A stretch of DNA of 64,000 nucleotides from AWTP1-13 sp963840445 (GCA_963840445.1 CAWIZC010000032.1:1-64000); one strand, 5' to 3'; positions 1 through 8,978 are shown, counted from the first letter of the stretch. The notes: a model not told the origin generated them from the sequence alone. Program-made: numbers and translations.

Positions 1-1
1 G

Positions 2-312
2 ATCACTTCCCTGCAAATGCGGGCTGCGCGCGCCCTGCTGGATGTCGATCAACGGCAACTCGCTGACCTCTCCGGTCTTTCGCTGCCGACCATTCAACGC
101 ATGGAGGCGAGCGACTGACATCGTGCGCGGAAACGTGGACTTCACTGATGAAGCTCATCACCGCCCTCGACAAGGCCGGCCTCGAGCTCATCGCCGAGGG
201 CGCGACAAGCCATGGCGGAGGCCGCGGCGTCAGGCTCAAGACGCCTCCGGGGCGGCGAGCGGGTAGCGGTCGGCACAGAGGTACCGCACCGTCCCGGGGA
301 CGAGCAGCTTAG
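2..312 (+). pseudogene. Broken XRE-type helix-turn-helix regulator, 5' end cut by window edge
   Basis: The first 38 codons read as a Cro/CI-like helix-turn-helix (an LQMRAARALLDVDQRQLADL core followed by SLPTIQRMEASD) and stop at 116-118. The expected continuation is present but in other frames: IVRGNVD lies one frame away, and the C-terminal part (KLITALDKAGLELIAEG, then GGGRGVRL, a typical tail of small rhizobial XRE proteins) runs in a third frame to a stop at 310-312. Two small shifts therefore separate three pieces of one short DNA-binding protein. It ends 13 bases before the next gene and may once have stood directly upstream of the hydrogenase-like operon. The family assignment rests on the helix-turn-helix pattern and the characteristic tail. 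Confidence 0.65.
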
Positions 313-325
313 AGGCGGGACCGAG

Positions 326-2335
326 ATGCCACTCGCCGCTGCACTGTGGGGTGTCGCCGCGCTACTGAGCATCGCGCTGCTTGCGATACTGGTTTGCCGG
401 TCGCGTGCCGCCGGACCCGCGATCTACGCTGCTTGCTTGGTGGTGAGCCTCATCATCCTGGGTATCGCGGTCATGCACTTGATCGCGGGGGGCTCCGCGG
501 CGACGCTGCGGCTACCGATCGGGCTGCCTTGGGTCGGCGCCAATTTTCGCCTGGATGCACTTGCCGCACTGTTTCTGGCCGTTGTCGACCTGGGTGCCGC
601 TGGTGCTAGCCTATTTGCGCTCGGCTACGGCCGGCACGAACAATCTCCCGCACGCGTGCTGCCTTTCTATCCGGCTTTCCTGGGCGGAATGAATCTCGTC
701 ATCTTGGCAGATGACGCCTTCACATTTCTTGTCTCCTGGGAGTTCATGTCGCTCTCGTCCTGGGCACTGGTGATGGCCCATCACGAGAACTCCGAGAACC
801 GTCGTGCCGGCTACGTGTACATCATGATGGCGGGTTTCGGCACGCTGGCGCTGCTACTGGCATTCGGCCTGCTTGCAGGCCCCAACGGCAACTACGCATT
901 TGCCGGCATGGCGGACGCCGTCCGCCCCGACTGGGCGCCCGGCCTCATCCTGCTGCTGGTGCTGCTGGGAGCTGGCTCCAAAGCCGGCGTGGTACCACTG
1001 CACGTGTGGTTGCCGCTGGCCCATCCGGCCGCGCCGAGCCACGTCTCCGCTCTGATGAGCGGCGTCATGACCAAGGTCGCGATCTACGGCTTCGTGCGCA
1101 TCGTATTCGATCTGATGGGCTCGCCGGCATGGTGGTGGAGCATTGTCGTGCTGGCCGTGGGAGGCATTAGCGCCGTGCTAGGTGTGCTCAGTGCCCTGAT
1201 GCAACGCGATCTTAAGCGGCTACTCGCTTACAGCACGATCGAAAACGTCGGCATCATCTTCATCGGCCTTGGCCTCGCGCTTGCCTTCAAGGCGAACGGC
1301 ATGACTGCGGCGGCGGCGCTCGCCTTCACGGCGGCGCTGCTGCATGTGATCAACCATTCGCTGTTCAAGAGCCTGCTGTTCTTCGCTGCCGGCGCCGTGC
1401 TCACCGCCACCGGCGAGCGCGATATCGAGAAGCTTGGCGGCCTGATCCAAAGGATGCCTCAGGTCGCGTTTCTGGCGCTTGGCGGCTGTATCGCGATCTC
1501 CGCGCTGCCGCCGCTCAACGGGTTCGTATCCGAATGGCTGATCTTTCAGGCCATCCTCCTCAGTCCCGATCTGCCGCAGTGGGGCCTCAAGCTGATGGTG
1601 CCGGCCGTCGGTGCCATGCTGGCACTCGGCGCCGCTTTGTCTGCGGCGTGCTTCGTACGCGCCTACGGCATCACGTTCCTCGGCCGGGCGCGATCGCCAG
1701 CCGCTGCGTCGGCGAGCGAGACCGACGGCTTCTCACGCGCCGCCATGGGCGTCCTGCTGGCACTTTGCCTTCTGTTCGGGCTGCTGCCCGGCATCGTCAT
1801 CGATGTGCTGGCGCCCATCACCCAGCGGCTGGCGGGACAGGCGATGCCGCCGCAGACTGGCATCGCCTGGATGTCGATCGTGCCGATCGCCCAGAGCCGC
1901 AGCTCCTACAACGGCCTGCTGGTATTCGTCTTCATCACCATTTCGACGTTGGTGGCGATCGAGATCATCCATCGTTTTGCATCGCGCGCCGTGCGGCGCG
2001 GCCCGGCCTGGGACTGCGGATTCCCCGATCCGAGTCCGGCAACGCAATATACGGCCGACAGCTTTGCCCAGCCGATCCGGCGGGTGTTCGGCCCCGTGGT
2101 GTTTCAGTTGCGCGAGCACGTCGACATGCCGCCGCCCGGCGACGCGCGTCCCGCCCGGCTGACCGTGACGTTGCGCGATCTTGCCTGGGACGCAATTTAC
2201 GTTCCCGCCGGCAACGCCGTTCGGGTCACGGCCGATAAACTCAATACGCTGCAATTCCTGACCATCCGCCAATATCTTAGCCTGGTCTTCGTCGCCCTGG
2301 TCGCGCTGCTGCTGGGGATCTCGATATGGACATGA
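326..2335 (+). CDS. hyfB: Hydrogenase-4 component B-like proton-translocating subunit (NuoL/MrpA-like)
   Basis: A 669-residue polytopic membrane protein of the proton-antiporter family, the ion-pumping type of subunit in complex I and group 4 hydrogenases. The antiporter core is visible: Glu139 in FLVSWEFMSLSSWALV, Lys219 in GAGSKAG and Lys250 in SALMSGVMTK, followed by STIENVG. The start at 326 was chosen over an earlier in-frame codon at 212 because the reading before 326 runs through the broken regulator and lacks membrane character, and MPLAAALWGVAALLSIALL begins directly with a transmembrane helix. It is the first gene of a six-gene operon and overlaps the next gene by 10 bases. Length and order match HyfB rather than NuoL. 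Confidence 0.9.
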   Translation: MPLAAALWGVAALLSIALLAILVCRSRAAGPAIYAACLVVSLIILGIAVMHLIAGGSAATLRLPIGLPWVGANFRLDALAALFLAVVDLGAAGASLFALGYGRHEQSPARVLPFYPAFLGGMNLVILADDAFTFLVSWEFMSLSSWALVMAHHENSENRRAGYVYIMMAGFGTLALLLAFGLLAGPNGNYAFAGMADAVRPDWAPGLILLLVLLGAGSKAGVVPLHVWLPLAHPAAPSHVSALMSGVMTKVAIYGFVRIVFDLMGSPAWWWSIVVLAVGGISAVLGVLSALMQRDLKRLLAYSTIENVGIIFIGLGLALAFKANGMTAAAALAFTAALLHVINHSLFKSLLFFAAGAVLTATGERDIEKLGGLIQRMPQVAFLALGGCIAISALPPLNGFVSEWLIFQAILLSPDLPQWGLKLMVPAVGAMLALGAALSAACFVRAYGITFLGRARSPAAASASETDGFSRAAMGVLLALCLLFGLLPGIVIDVLAPITQRLAGQAMPPQTGIAWMSIVPIAQSRSSYNGLLVFVFITISTLVAIEIIHRFASRAVRRGPAWDCGFPDPSPATQYTADSFAQPIRRVFGPVVFQLREHVDMPPPGDARPARLTVTLRDLAWDAIYVPAGNAVRVTADKLNTLQFLTIRQYLSLVFVALVALLLGISIWT

Positions 2336-3279
2336 TCCATGACCTCGCCGTGCAGGGCCTGCAGATGGTGCTGGTACTCGCGCTGGCGCCCCTGCTGCTG
2401 GGCTTCACGCGCAAGGTCAAGGCGCGGCTGTTGCGCCGGCGCGGGCCGCCGCTGCTGCAGGTTTACCGCGATCTCCTGCGCTTGATCCGCAAGGAGGTGG
2501 TGCTGGCCGACAACGCCTCCTGGCTGTTCCGCAGCGGCCCCTACATGGTCTTTGCCACGACCTGGGTGGCGGCCGCGCTGGTGCCGACTTTCGCCACCGG
2601 CCTCATGTTCAGCTGGACGGCCGATCTGATCGCCATCACGGCGCTGATCGGCTCGGCACGCTTTTTCCTGGCGCTGCTCGGCATGGACGTCGGAACCAGC
2701 TTCGGCGGCATCGGCTCCAGCCGCGAGATGATGTTCGCCTCGCTGGCCGAGCCGGCCATGATCATGATCGCCTTCACGCTGGCCCTGCTGGCGGGTTCCA
2801 CCCAGCTCTCGGTGATCGCGCAGTTCATGCTGACGCACGGCAGCCTGCGCGTTTCGCTGGGACTGGCGTTGGCCGCGCTTGTTATCGTTGCGCTGGCCGA
2901 GAATGCGCGCATCCCCGTCGACAACCCGGCGACGCACCTGGAACTCACCATGGTGCACGAGGCGATGGTGCTCGAGTATTCCGGCCGGCATCTCGCCGTC
3001 CTCGAGTTCGCGGCCGCCCTCAAGCTGCTGCTCTACCTGTCCCTGATCGGCTGCATCTTCGTGCCCTGGGGCCTGGCTCCGGCAGGCAGCTCCCTGGGGG
3101 ACCATGCGGTCGGTCTGGCGACCTATCTCGGCAAGCTCGCTGTGGGCGGGTTCTTGCTGGTGCTGCTGGAGACGTCGATTGCCAAGATGCGCGTGTTCCG
3201 CGTGCCGGACTTTCTGGGCATCGCCTTGATGCTCGGCCTGCTCGGCACGCTGTTGCGCTTCGTGTCGCGGAGCTTCTGA
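2326..3279 (+). CDS. hyfC: Hydrogenase-4 component C-like membrane anchor (NuoH-like)
   Basis: A 317-residue NuoH/HycD/HyfC-family protein, the membrane subunit that docks the soluble redox arm and forms the quinone-side cavity in complex I. Diagnostic features are the basic cytoplasmic loop near residues 24-45 (KVKARLLRRRGPP), the LLRLIRKE segment, the AENARIPVDNPATHLELTM motif (about residues 203-221) and the following EAMVLEYSG, all conserved in this family. About eight transmembrane helices are visible. The ATG at 2326 overlaps the end of the upstream gene; MIHDL, two codons later, is an alternative start. The stop overlaps the next start as TGATG, indicating translational coupling. Confidence 0.92.
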   Translation: MDMIHDLAVQGLQMVLVLALAPLLLGFTRKVKARLLRRRGPPLLQVYRDLLRLIRKEVVLADNASWLFRSGPYMVFATTWVAAALVPTFATGLMFSWTADLIAITALIGSARFFLALLGMDVGTSFGGIGSSREMMFASLAEPAMIMIAFTLALLAGSTQLSVIAQFMLTHGSLRVSLGLALAALVIVALAENARIPVDNPATHLELTMVHEAMVLEYSGRHLAVLEFAAALKLLLYLSLIGCIFVPWGLAPAGSSLGDHAVGLATYLGKLAVGGFLLVLLETSIAKMRVFRVPDFLGIALMLGLLGTLLRFVSRSF

Positions 3280-3953
3280 TGAACGGCCAGTTGACCAGCA
3301 TGTCTCTCGACATTGCGCACATGCTGGCCGGCGGGCTGGTGCTGACGAGCTTCATGCTGCTCTACCAGGATCGCATGTACGGGCTCCTCAACGTGTTCGC
3401 CCTGCACGCGGTGGTGCTGTCGGCGTCAGTGGCGTGGCAGGCGCACATCCAGCACGCCCCGCATTTGTACGTGACGGCGGTGATCGCACTGGTTCTCAAG
3501 GCCGTCATCATTCCTGTTGCCCTGCGCCGGGTGGTCGTGCGGCTCGGCATCCACCGCACGATCGAGACGGTCGTCGGCATCGGTCCGACCATGCTGGCCG
3601 GCATGGGCCTCGTGGCGCTGTCGATGGTGGTGATGCTGAAGGCCACTGCCGACGCCGATCCGCTGGCGCGCGAGGACCTGGCGTTCGCCCTTTCGGTCGT
3701 CCTGCTCGGGCTGATGATGATGGTGACGCGGCGCAACGCGGTGAGCCAGGTGGTCGGCTTCATGTCGCTCGAGAACGGGCTGATCCTTGCTGCGACGGGC
3801 GCCAAGGGCATGCCGCTGGTGGTGGAGATCAGCGTGGCCTTCTCGGTGCTGATCGCCTTCATTGTCATCGGCGTGTTCCTGTTTCGCATCCGCGAGCGCT
3901 TCGACAGCGTCGACGTTCAGGCGCTCGACGTGTTCCGCGGGGAGCGGCGATGA
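3279..3953 (+). CDS. hyfE: Hydrogenase-4 component E-like membrane subunit (NuoK-like)
   Basis: A 224-residue membrane protein with the HyfE arrangement: hydrophobic helices throughout, and the MSLENGLILAATG segment (about residues 162-174), which carries the NuoK-type Glu in a membrane helix. In group 4 hydrogenases this subunit links the antiporter-like subunits to the membrane anchor. It overlaps the preceding gene by one base (TGATG) and the following one by four (ATGA at 3950-3953), so all four membrane subunits are translationally coupled. Membrane topology and operon position support the call strongly; sequence conservation in this subunit is generally lower than in its neighbours. Confidence 0.85.
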   Translation: MNGQLTSMSLDIAHMLAGGLVLTSFMLLYQDRMYGLLNVFALHAVVLSASVAWQAHIQHAPHLYVTAVIALVLKAVIIPVALRRVVVRLGIHRTIETVVGIGPTMLAGMGLVALSMVVMLKATADADPLAREDLAFALSVVLLGLMMMVTRRNAVSQVVGFMSLENGLILAATGAKGMPLVVEISVAFSVLIAFIVIGVFLFRIRERFDSVDVQALDVFRGERR

Positions 3954-5407
3954 ACGCGTTGCCCCATCTGCCACTCGATGCGCTGCACGCCGTATTGATG
4001 ATTCCGGCGATGGGGGCCGCGCTGCTGGCGCTGCTGCCCGGGTACTGGCTGGCCGCCCGCCTGAATTTCCTCATCGCGCTGGCGACCCTGATCGCGGCGC
4101 TCTCTCTGCTGGTGGATCGGCCGCTGCCCGGTGGCTATCTCTTCGTCGACGATCTCAACGTCGTATTCGTCGTACTCTCGACCTTCGTCGGCTTCACGAC
4201 GGCCGTGTTCAGCGCGACCTACATCGGCCACGAGCTGGAGATCGGCCGGCTCACGCCGCGCAATCTGCGCTTCTACCACGCCATGTACCAGATGCTGATG
4301 TTCGCCATGAACCTCGGGCTGCTCGCCAACAATATCGGCTTGATGTGGGTCGCCATCGAGCTCGCCACGCTGACGACCGTGCTGATGGTCGGCATCTACC
4401 GCACGCACGAGGCGCTGGAGGCGGCGTGGAAATACTTCATTCTCGGCAGCGTCGGCATCGCGCTCGCCCTGTTCGGCACCATCCTGGTGTACATGGCGGC
4501 GCGACCGGTGATCGGCGAGGGTCACGACGCCATGGTGTGGACGGCGCTGATCGAGAAGGCCGCCGGGTTCAGCCCGGAGATGCTGAATGTGGCCTTCGTA
4601 TTCCTGATGCTGGGCTACGGCACCAAGGTAGGCCTGGCACCGCTGCACGCCTGGCTGCCGGATGCACACGCGGAAGGCCCGACGCCCATCTCGGCCGTGC
4701 TGTCGGGGCTGCTGCTCAACGTCGCGCTCTACGCCCTGCTGCGGTTCAAGATGCTGCTCGCCACCAACCCTGCGGCGCTGGCGCCGGGGCCGCTGATGGT
4801 GACGATGGGGCTCGTGTCGCTGATCTTCGCCGCCTTCATGCTGTACCGCCGGCGCGACATCAAGCGCATGTTCGCCTTTTCGTCGATCGAGCATATGGGG
4901 CTCATCACTTTCGCCTTCGGCATGGGCGGCGCGCTCGCCAACTTCGCCGGGCTACTGCACATGACCATGCACTCGCTCACCAAGTCGGCGATCTTCTTTG
5001 CCGTCGGGCATATCGCGCAAGTGAAGGGCACGCAGAAGCTGGCTGACATCCGCGGTCTTACCACCAGCCATCCGGTGCTCGGTTGGGGCCTAGTGTTGGG
5101 TGTGGTCGCCATCGCCGGCCTGCCACCACTCGGCATCTTCATGAGCGAGTTCCTGATCGTCAGCTCGACCTTCGCGCGCGAGCCGCTGTTGGCGATCCCG
5201 CTGGTGTTCGGACTGCTGGTGGCGTTCGGGGCGCTGATGCTGCGAGTCGGCGAGGTGGCGTTCGGCGAGCCGGTCGGCAGCACGGCGCCGGTCGAGGCAT
5301 CCTACGTGCCGCTGTTTGCGCATCTGGCCCTGGTAGCGGTGGCCGGCATCTATCTGCCGGGCCCGCTGGTGGCATGGTTCCAGAGCGTGGCAAGGCTGCT
5401 GGGCTAG
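3950..5407 (+). CDS. hyfF: Hydrogenase-4 component F-like proton-translocating subunit (NuoN/NuoM-like)
   Basis: A 485-residue second antiporter-like subunit. Core residues are present: Glu137 in WVAIELATLTTV, Lys226 in GYGTKVGLAPLHAWLPDAH, and the SSIEHMG and TKSAIFF segments typical of HyfF. The start at 3950 overlaps the upstream stop (ATGA); the open frame extends further 5', but only as a shadow of the previous gene. E. coli hydrogenase-4 has a third such subunit (HyfD) that is absent here, so this complex has two predicted pumps plus the NuoK-like subunit. It is followed after 11 bases by the large catalytic-type subunit. Confidence 0.92.
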   Translation: MNALPHLPLDALHAVLMIPAMGAALLALLPGYWLAARLNFLIALATLIAALSLLVDRPLPGGYLFVDDLNVVFVVLSTFVGFTTAVFSATYIGHELEIGRLTPRNLRFYHAMYQMLMFAMNLGLLANNIGLMWVAIELATLTTVLMVGIYRTHEALEAAWKYFILGSVGIALALFGTILVYMAARPVIGEGHDAMVWTALIEKAAGFSPEMLNVAFVFLMLGYGTKVGLAPLHAWLPDAHAEGPTPISAVLSGLLLNVALYALLRFKMLLATNPAALAPGPLMVTMGLVSLIFAAFMLYRRRDIKRMFAFSSIEHMGLITFAFGMGGALANFAGLLHMTMHSLTKSAIFFAVGHIAQVKGTQKLADIRGLTTSHPVLGWGLVLGVVAIAGLPPLGIFMSEFLIVSSTFAREPLLAIPLVFGLLVAFGALMLRVGEVAFGEPVGSTAPVEASYVPLFAHLALVAVAGIYLPGPLVAWFQSVARLLG

Positions 5408-5418
5408 AGGAGCGACCG

Positions 5419-6936
5419 ATGGCCTTCGTTGCCGCATTACAGGAGAAGGGGAGGGCCGTCGAAGGCCATCGCCCCTGGCCGCGCGTGGTGGTGGACGAGG
5501 AGGTGTGGCGGCAGGCGATCCTGGGCATTGCCGCCGGCGAGGCGACGCTGTTCGGCTTGTGGAGCGACGGGGAGGCCGTGCACCTTGCCCTTGCCGCGCA
5601 AGCAGCCACCAATCTGCTGGTCGTCAGCCTGCCGTGCCCCGAGCGCCGCTTCCCCTCCGTAGCGCGCACGCATGCGCCCGCGTTGCGCTTGGAGCGCACC
5701 ATCCGCGACCTGCACGGACTGGAGCCCGACGGGTGCCCGGACGAGCGACCCTGGCTCGACCACGGCCGCTGGGGTCTGCGCCACCCGCTCGGCGAACGAC
5801 AGACCGCTGGCGCCGGCGGCGATGCCTACGCCTTCCTCACCGCGGAAGGGCCGCCGCTGCATCAGATCCCGGTCGGGCCGGTGCACGCCGGCATCATCGA
5901 GCCCGGACACTTCCGCTTTACCGCCAACGGCGAGACCGTCGTGCGCCTGGAGGAACGGCTGGGCTATGTGCACAAAGGCATCGACCACCTCATGATCGGC
6001 GCGCCAATCGCGCACGCGGCGCGGCTGGCGGGCCGGGTTTCCGGCGACAGCACGGTCGCCTATGCGCTCGCCTTCGCGCGCGCGGTGGAGGCCGCGCAGG
6101 GCAGCGAGCCTCCGGTGCGTGCGGCGTGGCTGCGCGCGCTCATGGCGGAGCTGGAGCGCATAGCCAATCACCTGGGCGACATCGGCGCCATCTGCAACGA
6201 CGCTTCCTTCTCCCTGATCCATGCACACTGCGGTATTCTGCGCGAGCACGTGCTGCGCGTCTCGAACACCTGCTTCGGGCATCGCCTAATGATGGACCGC
6301 ATCGTTCCGGGTGGCGTAGCGGCCGACCTCGGCAAGGATGGCGTCGCTGGACTGCGCGCGCTTCTGCGTACCGTCCGCCGGCGGTTTCCTGAGCTAGTCG
6401 AGCTCTACGACAACACGGCCTCGCTTCAGAATCGCACAGTCACGACCGGCGTCCTGAGCGCCGAGCTGGTCCACCGCTATGGTGCTGGGGGCTTTATCGG
6501 CCGCGCCTCTGGGCGGACGTTCGATTCACGCAAGTCGCCGGGCCACGCCCCCTATACGACGTTGTTGTTCGATGTGCCGACCAGGAGTGCCGGCGACGTG
6601 GACGCGCGCGTGTGGGTGCGCATCGAAGAGGTCGGTCAATCACTCGCGCTGATCGAGCAGATCCTGGATCGGCTGCCTGGTGGCGCTGTCATGAGTGGCC
6701 CCGCCGATGATGCAGACGGCGGCGGGGAAGGCATTGCGCTTGTCGAGGGTTTCCGCGGCGACGTGCTGGCCTGGGTGCGCCTGGGCGCCAGCGGCTCTAT
6801 CGCGGCTTGCCACTTGCGCGATCCGTCCTGGTTCCAGTGGCCACTACTGGAGGCCGCCATCGACGGCAACATCGTTGCCGACTTCCCGCTCTGCAACAAA
6901 TCCTTCAACTGCTCGTATTCGGGCCACGACCTCTAG
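5419..6936 (+). CDS. hyfG: Large subunit of an Ehr-type complex (HyfG/NuoCD-like) lacking NiFe ligands
   Basis: A 505-residue protein with a NuoC/HycE-N-like part (about 1-130) and a NuoD/hydrogenase-large-subunit part (about 145-505; GHFRFTANGE, ERLGYVHKGIDHLM). In a true [NiFe] hydrogenase, four cysteines in an N-terminal RxCGxC and a C-terminal DPCxxC motif hold the metals. Here the first motif reads RVSGDS (206-211), with both cysteines replaced by serine. The C-terminus reads SFNCSYSGHDL, keeping Cys498 but with Ser501 at the second position. Three of four ligands are gone, and the usual C-terminal extension cleaved by a maturation peptidase is absent. It should not bind the NiFe site, matching Ehr (energy-converting hydrogenase-related) complexes. 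A Shine-Dalgarno-like GAGGAG precedes the ATG at 5419. Confidence 0.9.
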   Translation: MAFVAALQEKGRAVEGHRPWPRVVVDEEVWRQAILGIAAGEATLFGLWSDGEAVHLALAAQAATNLLVVSLPCPERRFPSVARTHAPALRLERTIRDLHGLEPDGCPDERPWLDHGRWGLRHPLGERQTAGAGGDAYAFLTAEGPPLHQIPVGPVHAGIIEPGHFRFTANGETVVRLEERLGYVHKGIDHLMIGAPIAHAARLAGRVSGDSTVAYALAFARAVEAAQGSEPPVRAAWLRALMAELERIANHLGDIGAICNDASFSLIHAHCGILREHVLRVSNTCFGHRLMMDRIVPGGVAADLGKDGVAGLRALLRTVRRRFPELVELYDNTASLQNRTVTTGVLSAELVHRYGAGGFIGRASGRTFDSRKSPGHAPYTTLLFDVPTRSAGDVDARVWVRIEEVGQSLALIEQILDRLPGGAVMSGPADDADGGGEGIALVEGFRGDVLAWVRLGASGSIAACHLRDPSWFQWPLLEAAIDGNIVADFPLCNKSFNCSYSGHDL

Positions 6937-6943
6937 GCACCAC

Positions 6944-7471
6944 ATGCGCAAGCTGCTGTTCCAGAGCCTCCTGCAGTCGGCCCTCACCGAGGTGGCGCCG
7001 GCACCAGATGACGCTGCGCTGGCTGAGCTGGCGCAGCGTGTCAACCGCGCGGCGCGGCGACGGCTGGGCCGCTCCCTATCGATCCGCGAGGTGGATGCCG
7101 GGTCTTGCAACGGCTGCGAGCTGGAGATCCATGCGCTCAGCAACGCCTTCTACGACCTGGAGCGCTTCGGTCTGCGCTTCGTGGCTTCACCCCGCCACGC
7201 TGACGTACTGATGGTCACCGGCCCGGTGACGAAGAACATGCGCGAGGCGCTTGAACGCACGTACAATGCGACGCCGAACCCGAAATGGGTGATCGCCGTT
7301 GGCGATTGCGGAATAAACTGCGGTGTTTTCGCTGGCAGCTACGCCTGCTCGGGACCAGTCTCCGCCGTGATCCCCGTGGACCTCAGCATTCCGGGTTGCC
7401 CGCCCGCACCAATCGATCTCCTCAGGGGCTTGCTGGCTCTGTTGGCGCAGACAAATGCGGGAGGGTCCTAG
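6944..7471 (+). CDS. hyfI: NuoB/HyfI-like iron-sulfur small subunit of the Ehr-type complex
   Basis: A 175-residue small subunit that carries the terminal [4Fe-4S] cluster next to the large subunit. Cluster ligands are visible as GSCNGCELE (Cys55 and Cys58), GDCG (Cys122) and PGCPPAP (Cys152), a CxxC-C-C spacing as in hydrogenase small subunits rather than the adjacent cysteines of complex I NuoB. Two more cysteines (126, 135) lie between them. Start at the ATG 7 bases after the large-subunit stop. It is the last gene of the operon: no ferredoxin-like (HyfH/NuoI), HyfA or regulator gene follows, so the electron donor of the complex is not encoded here. Confidence 0.9.
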   Translation: MRKLLFQSLLQSALTEVAPAPDDAALAELAQRVNRAARRRLGRSLSIREVDAGSCNGCELEIHALSNAFYDLERFGLRFVASPRHADVLMVTGPVTKNMREALERTYNATPNPKWVIAVGDCGINCGVFAGSYACSGPVSAVIPVDLSIPGCPPAPIDLLRGLLALLAQTNAGGS

Positions 7472-7629
7472 CCAATGGATGGCAGTCAGCCCCGGCGGTA
7501 TACGCCTTGAAAAACTGGCATTCGTCGAGTGTGGCTATCGCGTAGAGCGGCCATAGCGGTCTCTATGGGAGCTGCAATCTAGCTCTTCATTCGCCGAGCA
7601 CGCTGTGGCGACACTGCTATGGGTCTGCC

Positions 7630-7956
7630 GTGACAGAAAACGACGAGAGATTCGACCACTGGGTACCCGCCCCGGGGCAGATCGTGCGGGTTAAGCCGGG
7701 CTTCAAGGGTTCGATCGAAGAGCGAGCGTTCAAGCGTGCCTCAGAGGAAGGTGGTCCGAAACTCAAGCTCGATGAGAAGACGCTCTATGAAGTAGTGAAA
7801 TACGACCAGGAAAAGAAATCACCGCGCATTGCATCTCCAAGAGGTGAATATCATCTACGTTGCTGGAGAGCGTTTCGTGATCAAACGCAACAAGGTGCAC
7901 TATCCATTATCGATCGAATTTTTGCAACTCGCACACGAACACAATACTACTGGTAA
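7630..7956 (+). CDS. Hypothetical 108-residue protein with GTG start
   Basis: The product is not recognised. It begins at GTG and reads MTENDERFDHWVPAPGQIV, with a lysine-rich middle (KLKLDEKTLYEVVKYDQEKK) and a TRTRTQYYW end. It has no signal peptide, membrane segment or cysteine motif. The first 80 residues look like a small basic soluble domain; the last 25 are less convincing and may have been altered by a frame change. It stands alone 159 bases after the Ehr-type operon, on the same strand, without an obvious Shine-Dalgarno sequence. Confidence 0.4.
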   Translation: MTENDERFDHWVPAPGQIVRVKPGFKGSIEERAFKRASEEGGPKLKLDEKTLYEVVKYDQEKKSPRIASPRGEYHLRCWRAFRDQTQQGALSIIDRIFATRTRTQYYW

Positions 7957-8025
7957 ACCATCCGGATTTTGACTCAGAGAATGCGGTTGCCGCAAGGATG
8001 CATATTTGTCCGCTGACGGCGACCG

Positions 8026-8340
8026 GCGTTCGGCGTGTGGGGTCAGCGCTGGGTGGAGTTGGAGATCACGCTTGAGAATCTGGATGTGCAGCTTCTCATG
8101 TGGGACATGCGGCGCAATCTCGACGCGACGCCGATGCCCAAGCGGCGCAGCACAATTGAGTTTCTCTTTACCGGCGTGCGGCAAAGCCAGCGTCAGTGGT
8201 GGCTCATCGTCACGCCGGGAGAAGCCGTCGAGCTGTGCTCGATCGATCCTGGGTTCGATGTCGATCTTTACATCGCGTGCGACCTGAGGACGATGACGGC
8301 GATCTGGATGGGCCTCGAACTCCGTGCGTGTGGCTGGTAT
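8026..8340 (+). pseudogene. C-terminal remnant of an HxlR-family regulator with SCP2-like domain
   Basis: The readable part starts within WGQRWVELEITLENLDVQLL, the end of the winged-helix region. It continues into the SCP2-like effector domain typical of long HxlR regulators: LLMWDMRRNLDATPMP, RQWWLIVTPGEAVELC, and DPGFDVDLYIACDLRTMTAIWMG. The N-terminal DNA-binding helix-turn-helix is missing, and after IWMG the frame is lost (the expected allele would continue in the frame of the next feature). It can no longer act as a repressor or activator. The family match rests on these three consecutive motifs in correct order. Confidence 0.65.
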
Positions 8341-8567
8341 CGTCCGCGCCAGCCTCTCCTGGCTATTTCGAGGTGCTCATGACATCGATCAATGTCATGC
8401 AAGACCAGATTACGCGAGCGCGCCTGGCCGGGGAGCCACCGCACGTGATGCTCGTGCCAAGGTTGAGACATATCGGACTGATGGAGTTTAACCGGGCAGA
8501 CGAGACAATTGCGGAAGGACGCGCTGTCGTGGATTGCGCACTGCCTCTTCTCAGGAGATACCTTTGA
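8341..8567 (+). pseudogene. C-terminal remnant of a patatin-like phospholipase
   Basis: From about 8341 the frame reads ASPGYFEVLMTSINVMQDQI, then RLAGEPPHVMLVPRLRHIGL and MEFNRADETIAEGRAVVDCA before stopping at 8567. That order (LMTSI-MQ, PPDV-L-PRL, HIGLMEF-RA-EAIAEGR) is the C-terminal end of RssA/NTE-type patatin phospholipases. The nucleophile elbow GxSxG and the catalytic Asp lie in the missing N-terminal two thirds, so this is inactive. It directly abuts the HxlR remnant in a different frame, which suggests one deletion that joined two unrelated genes. Confidence 0.6.
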
Positions 8568-8978
8568 CGCGCATGCGCCGCCAGCAAAGCACGCCACAGT
8601 TGGGGGCCGTAGCGTCTCCTAGTGGCCCTCCTTGCGGTTCTGCCTCACTCCGTGGCCGTTGGGCGCCCATGCCCATTGATCTGCGTCAACACTCTCACCT
8701 GGCAATGCCGTCACATGCATTGTAAGGGCACTCCTCCCTCCGTAGAGGAGAAAGAAATGGACACTGAGCCATCGCCAACAAGTTTCCGCCAATGCGCTGA
8801 TCTCTTGGTTCTAGGGTCGGGCTGGCCTCGTGACACCGGCCATCTGTCTCCGTGAACATGAGCGTCTGACGCAACATGGTCCTAAGGGTTAGCGTCACGT
8901 GTAACGCCCCATCTCCTTTCCTCTCTTATAGATTTCTCTCCTTGGAAAGGTGCAACACCCGGTGGGCCGGCTCGAAGA
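8568..8978. other. No supported gene
   Basis: The only candidate is a 32-codon frame at 8757-8855 preceded by a good GAGGAG ribosome-binding site (MDTEPSPTSFRQCADLLVL start). It ends quickly and matches nothing I recognise, so it may be the severed 5' end of a lost gene. The rest shows no coding signal. Confidence 0.35.

Noticed and set aside
326..7471. Many open frames of 60-390 codons antisense or shifted to the hydrogenase-like operon
   Set aside because: Arg/Ala/Gly-heavy composition, no motifs, and complete overlap with convincing genes; they are shadows of GC-rich coding sequence.
5419..7471. A functional [NiFe] hydrogenase
   Set aside because: Three of four metal-ligand cysteines of the large subunit are absent, there is no cleavable C-terminal extension, and no maturation genes are present.
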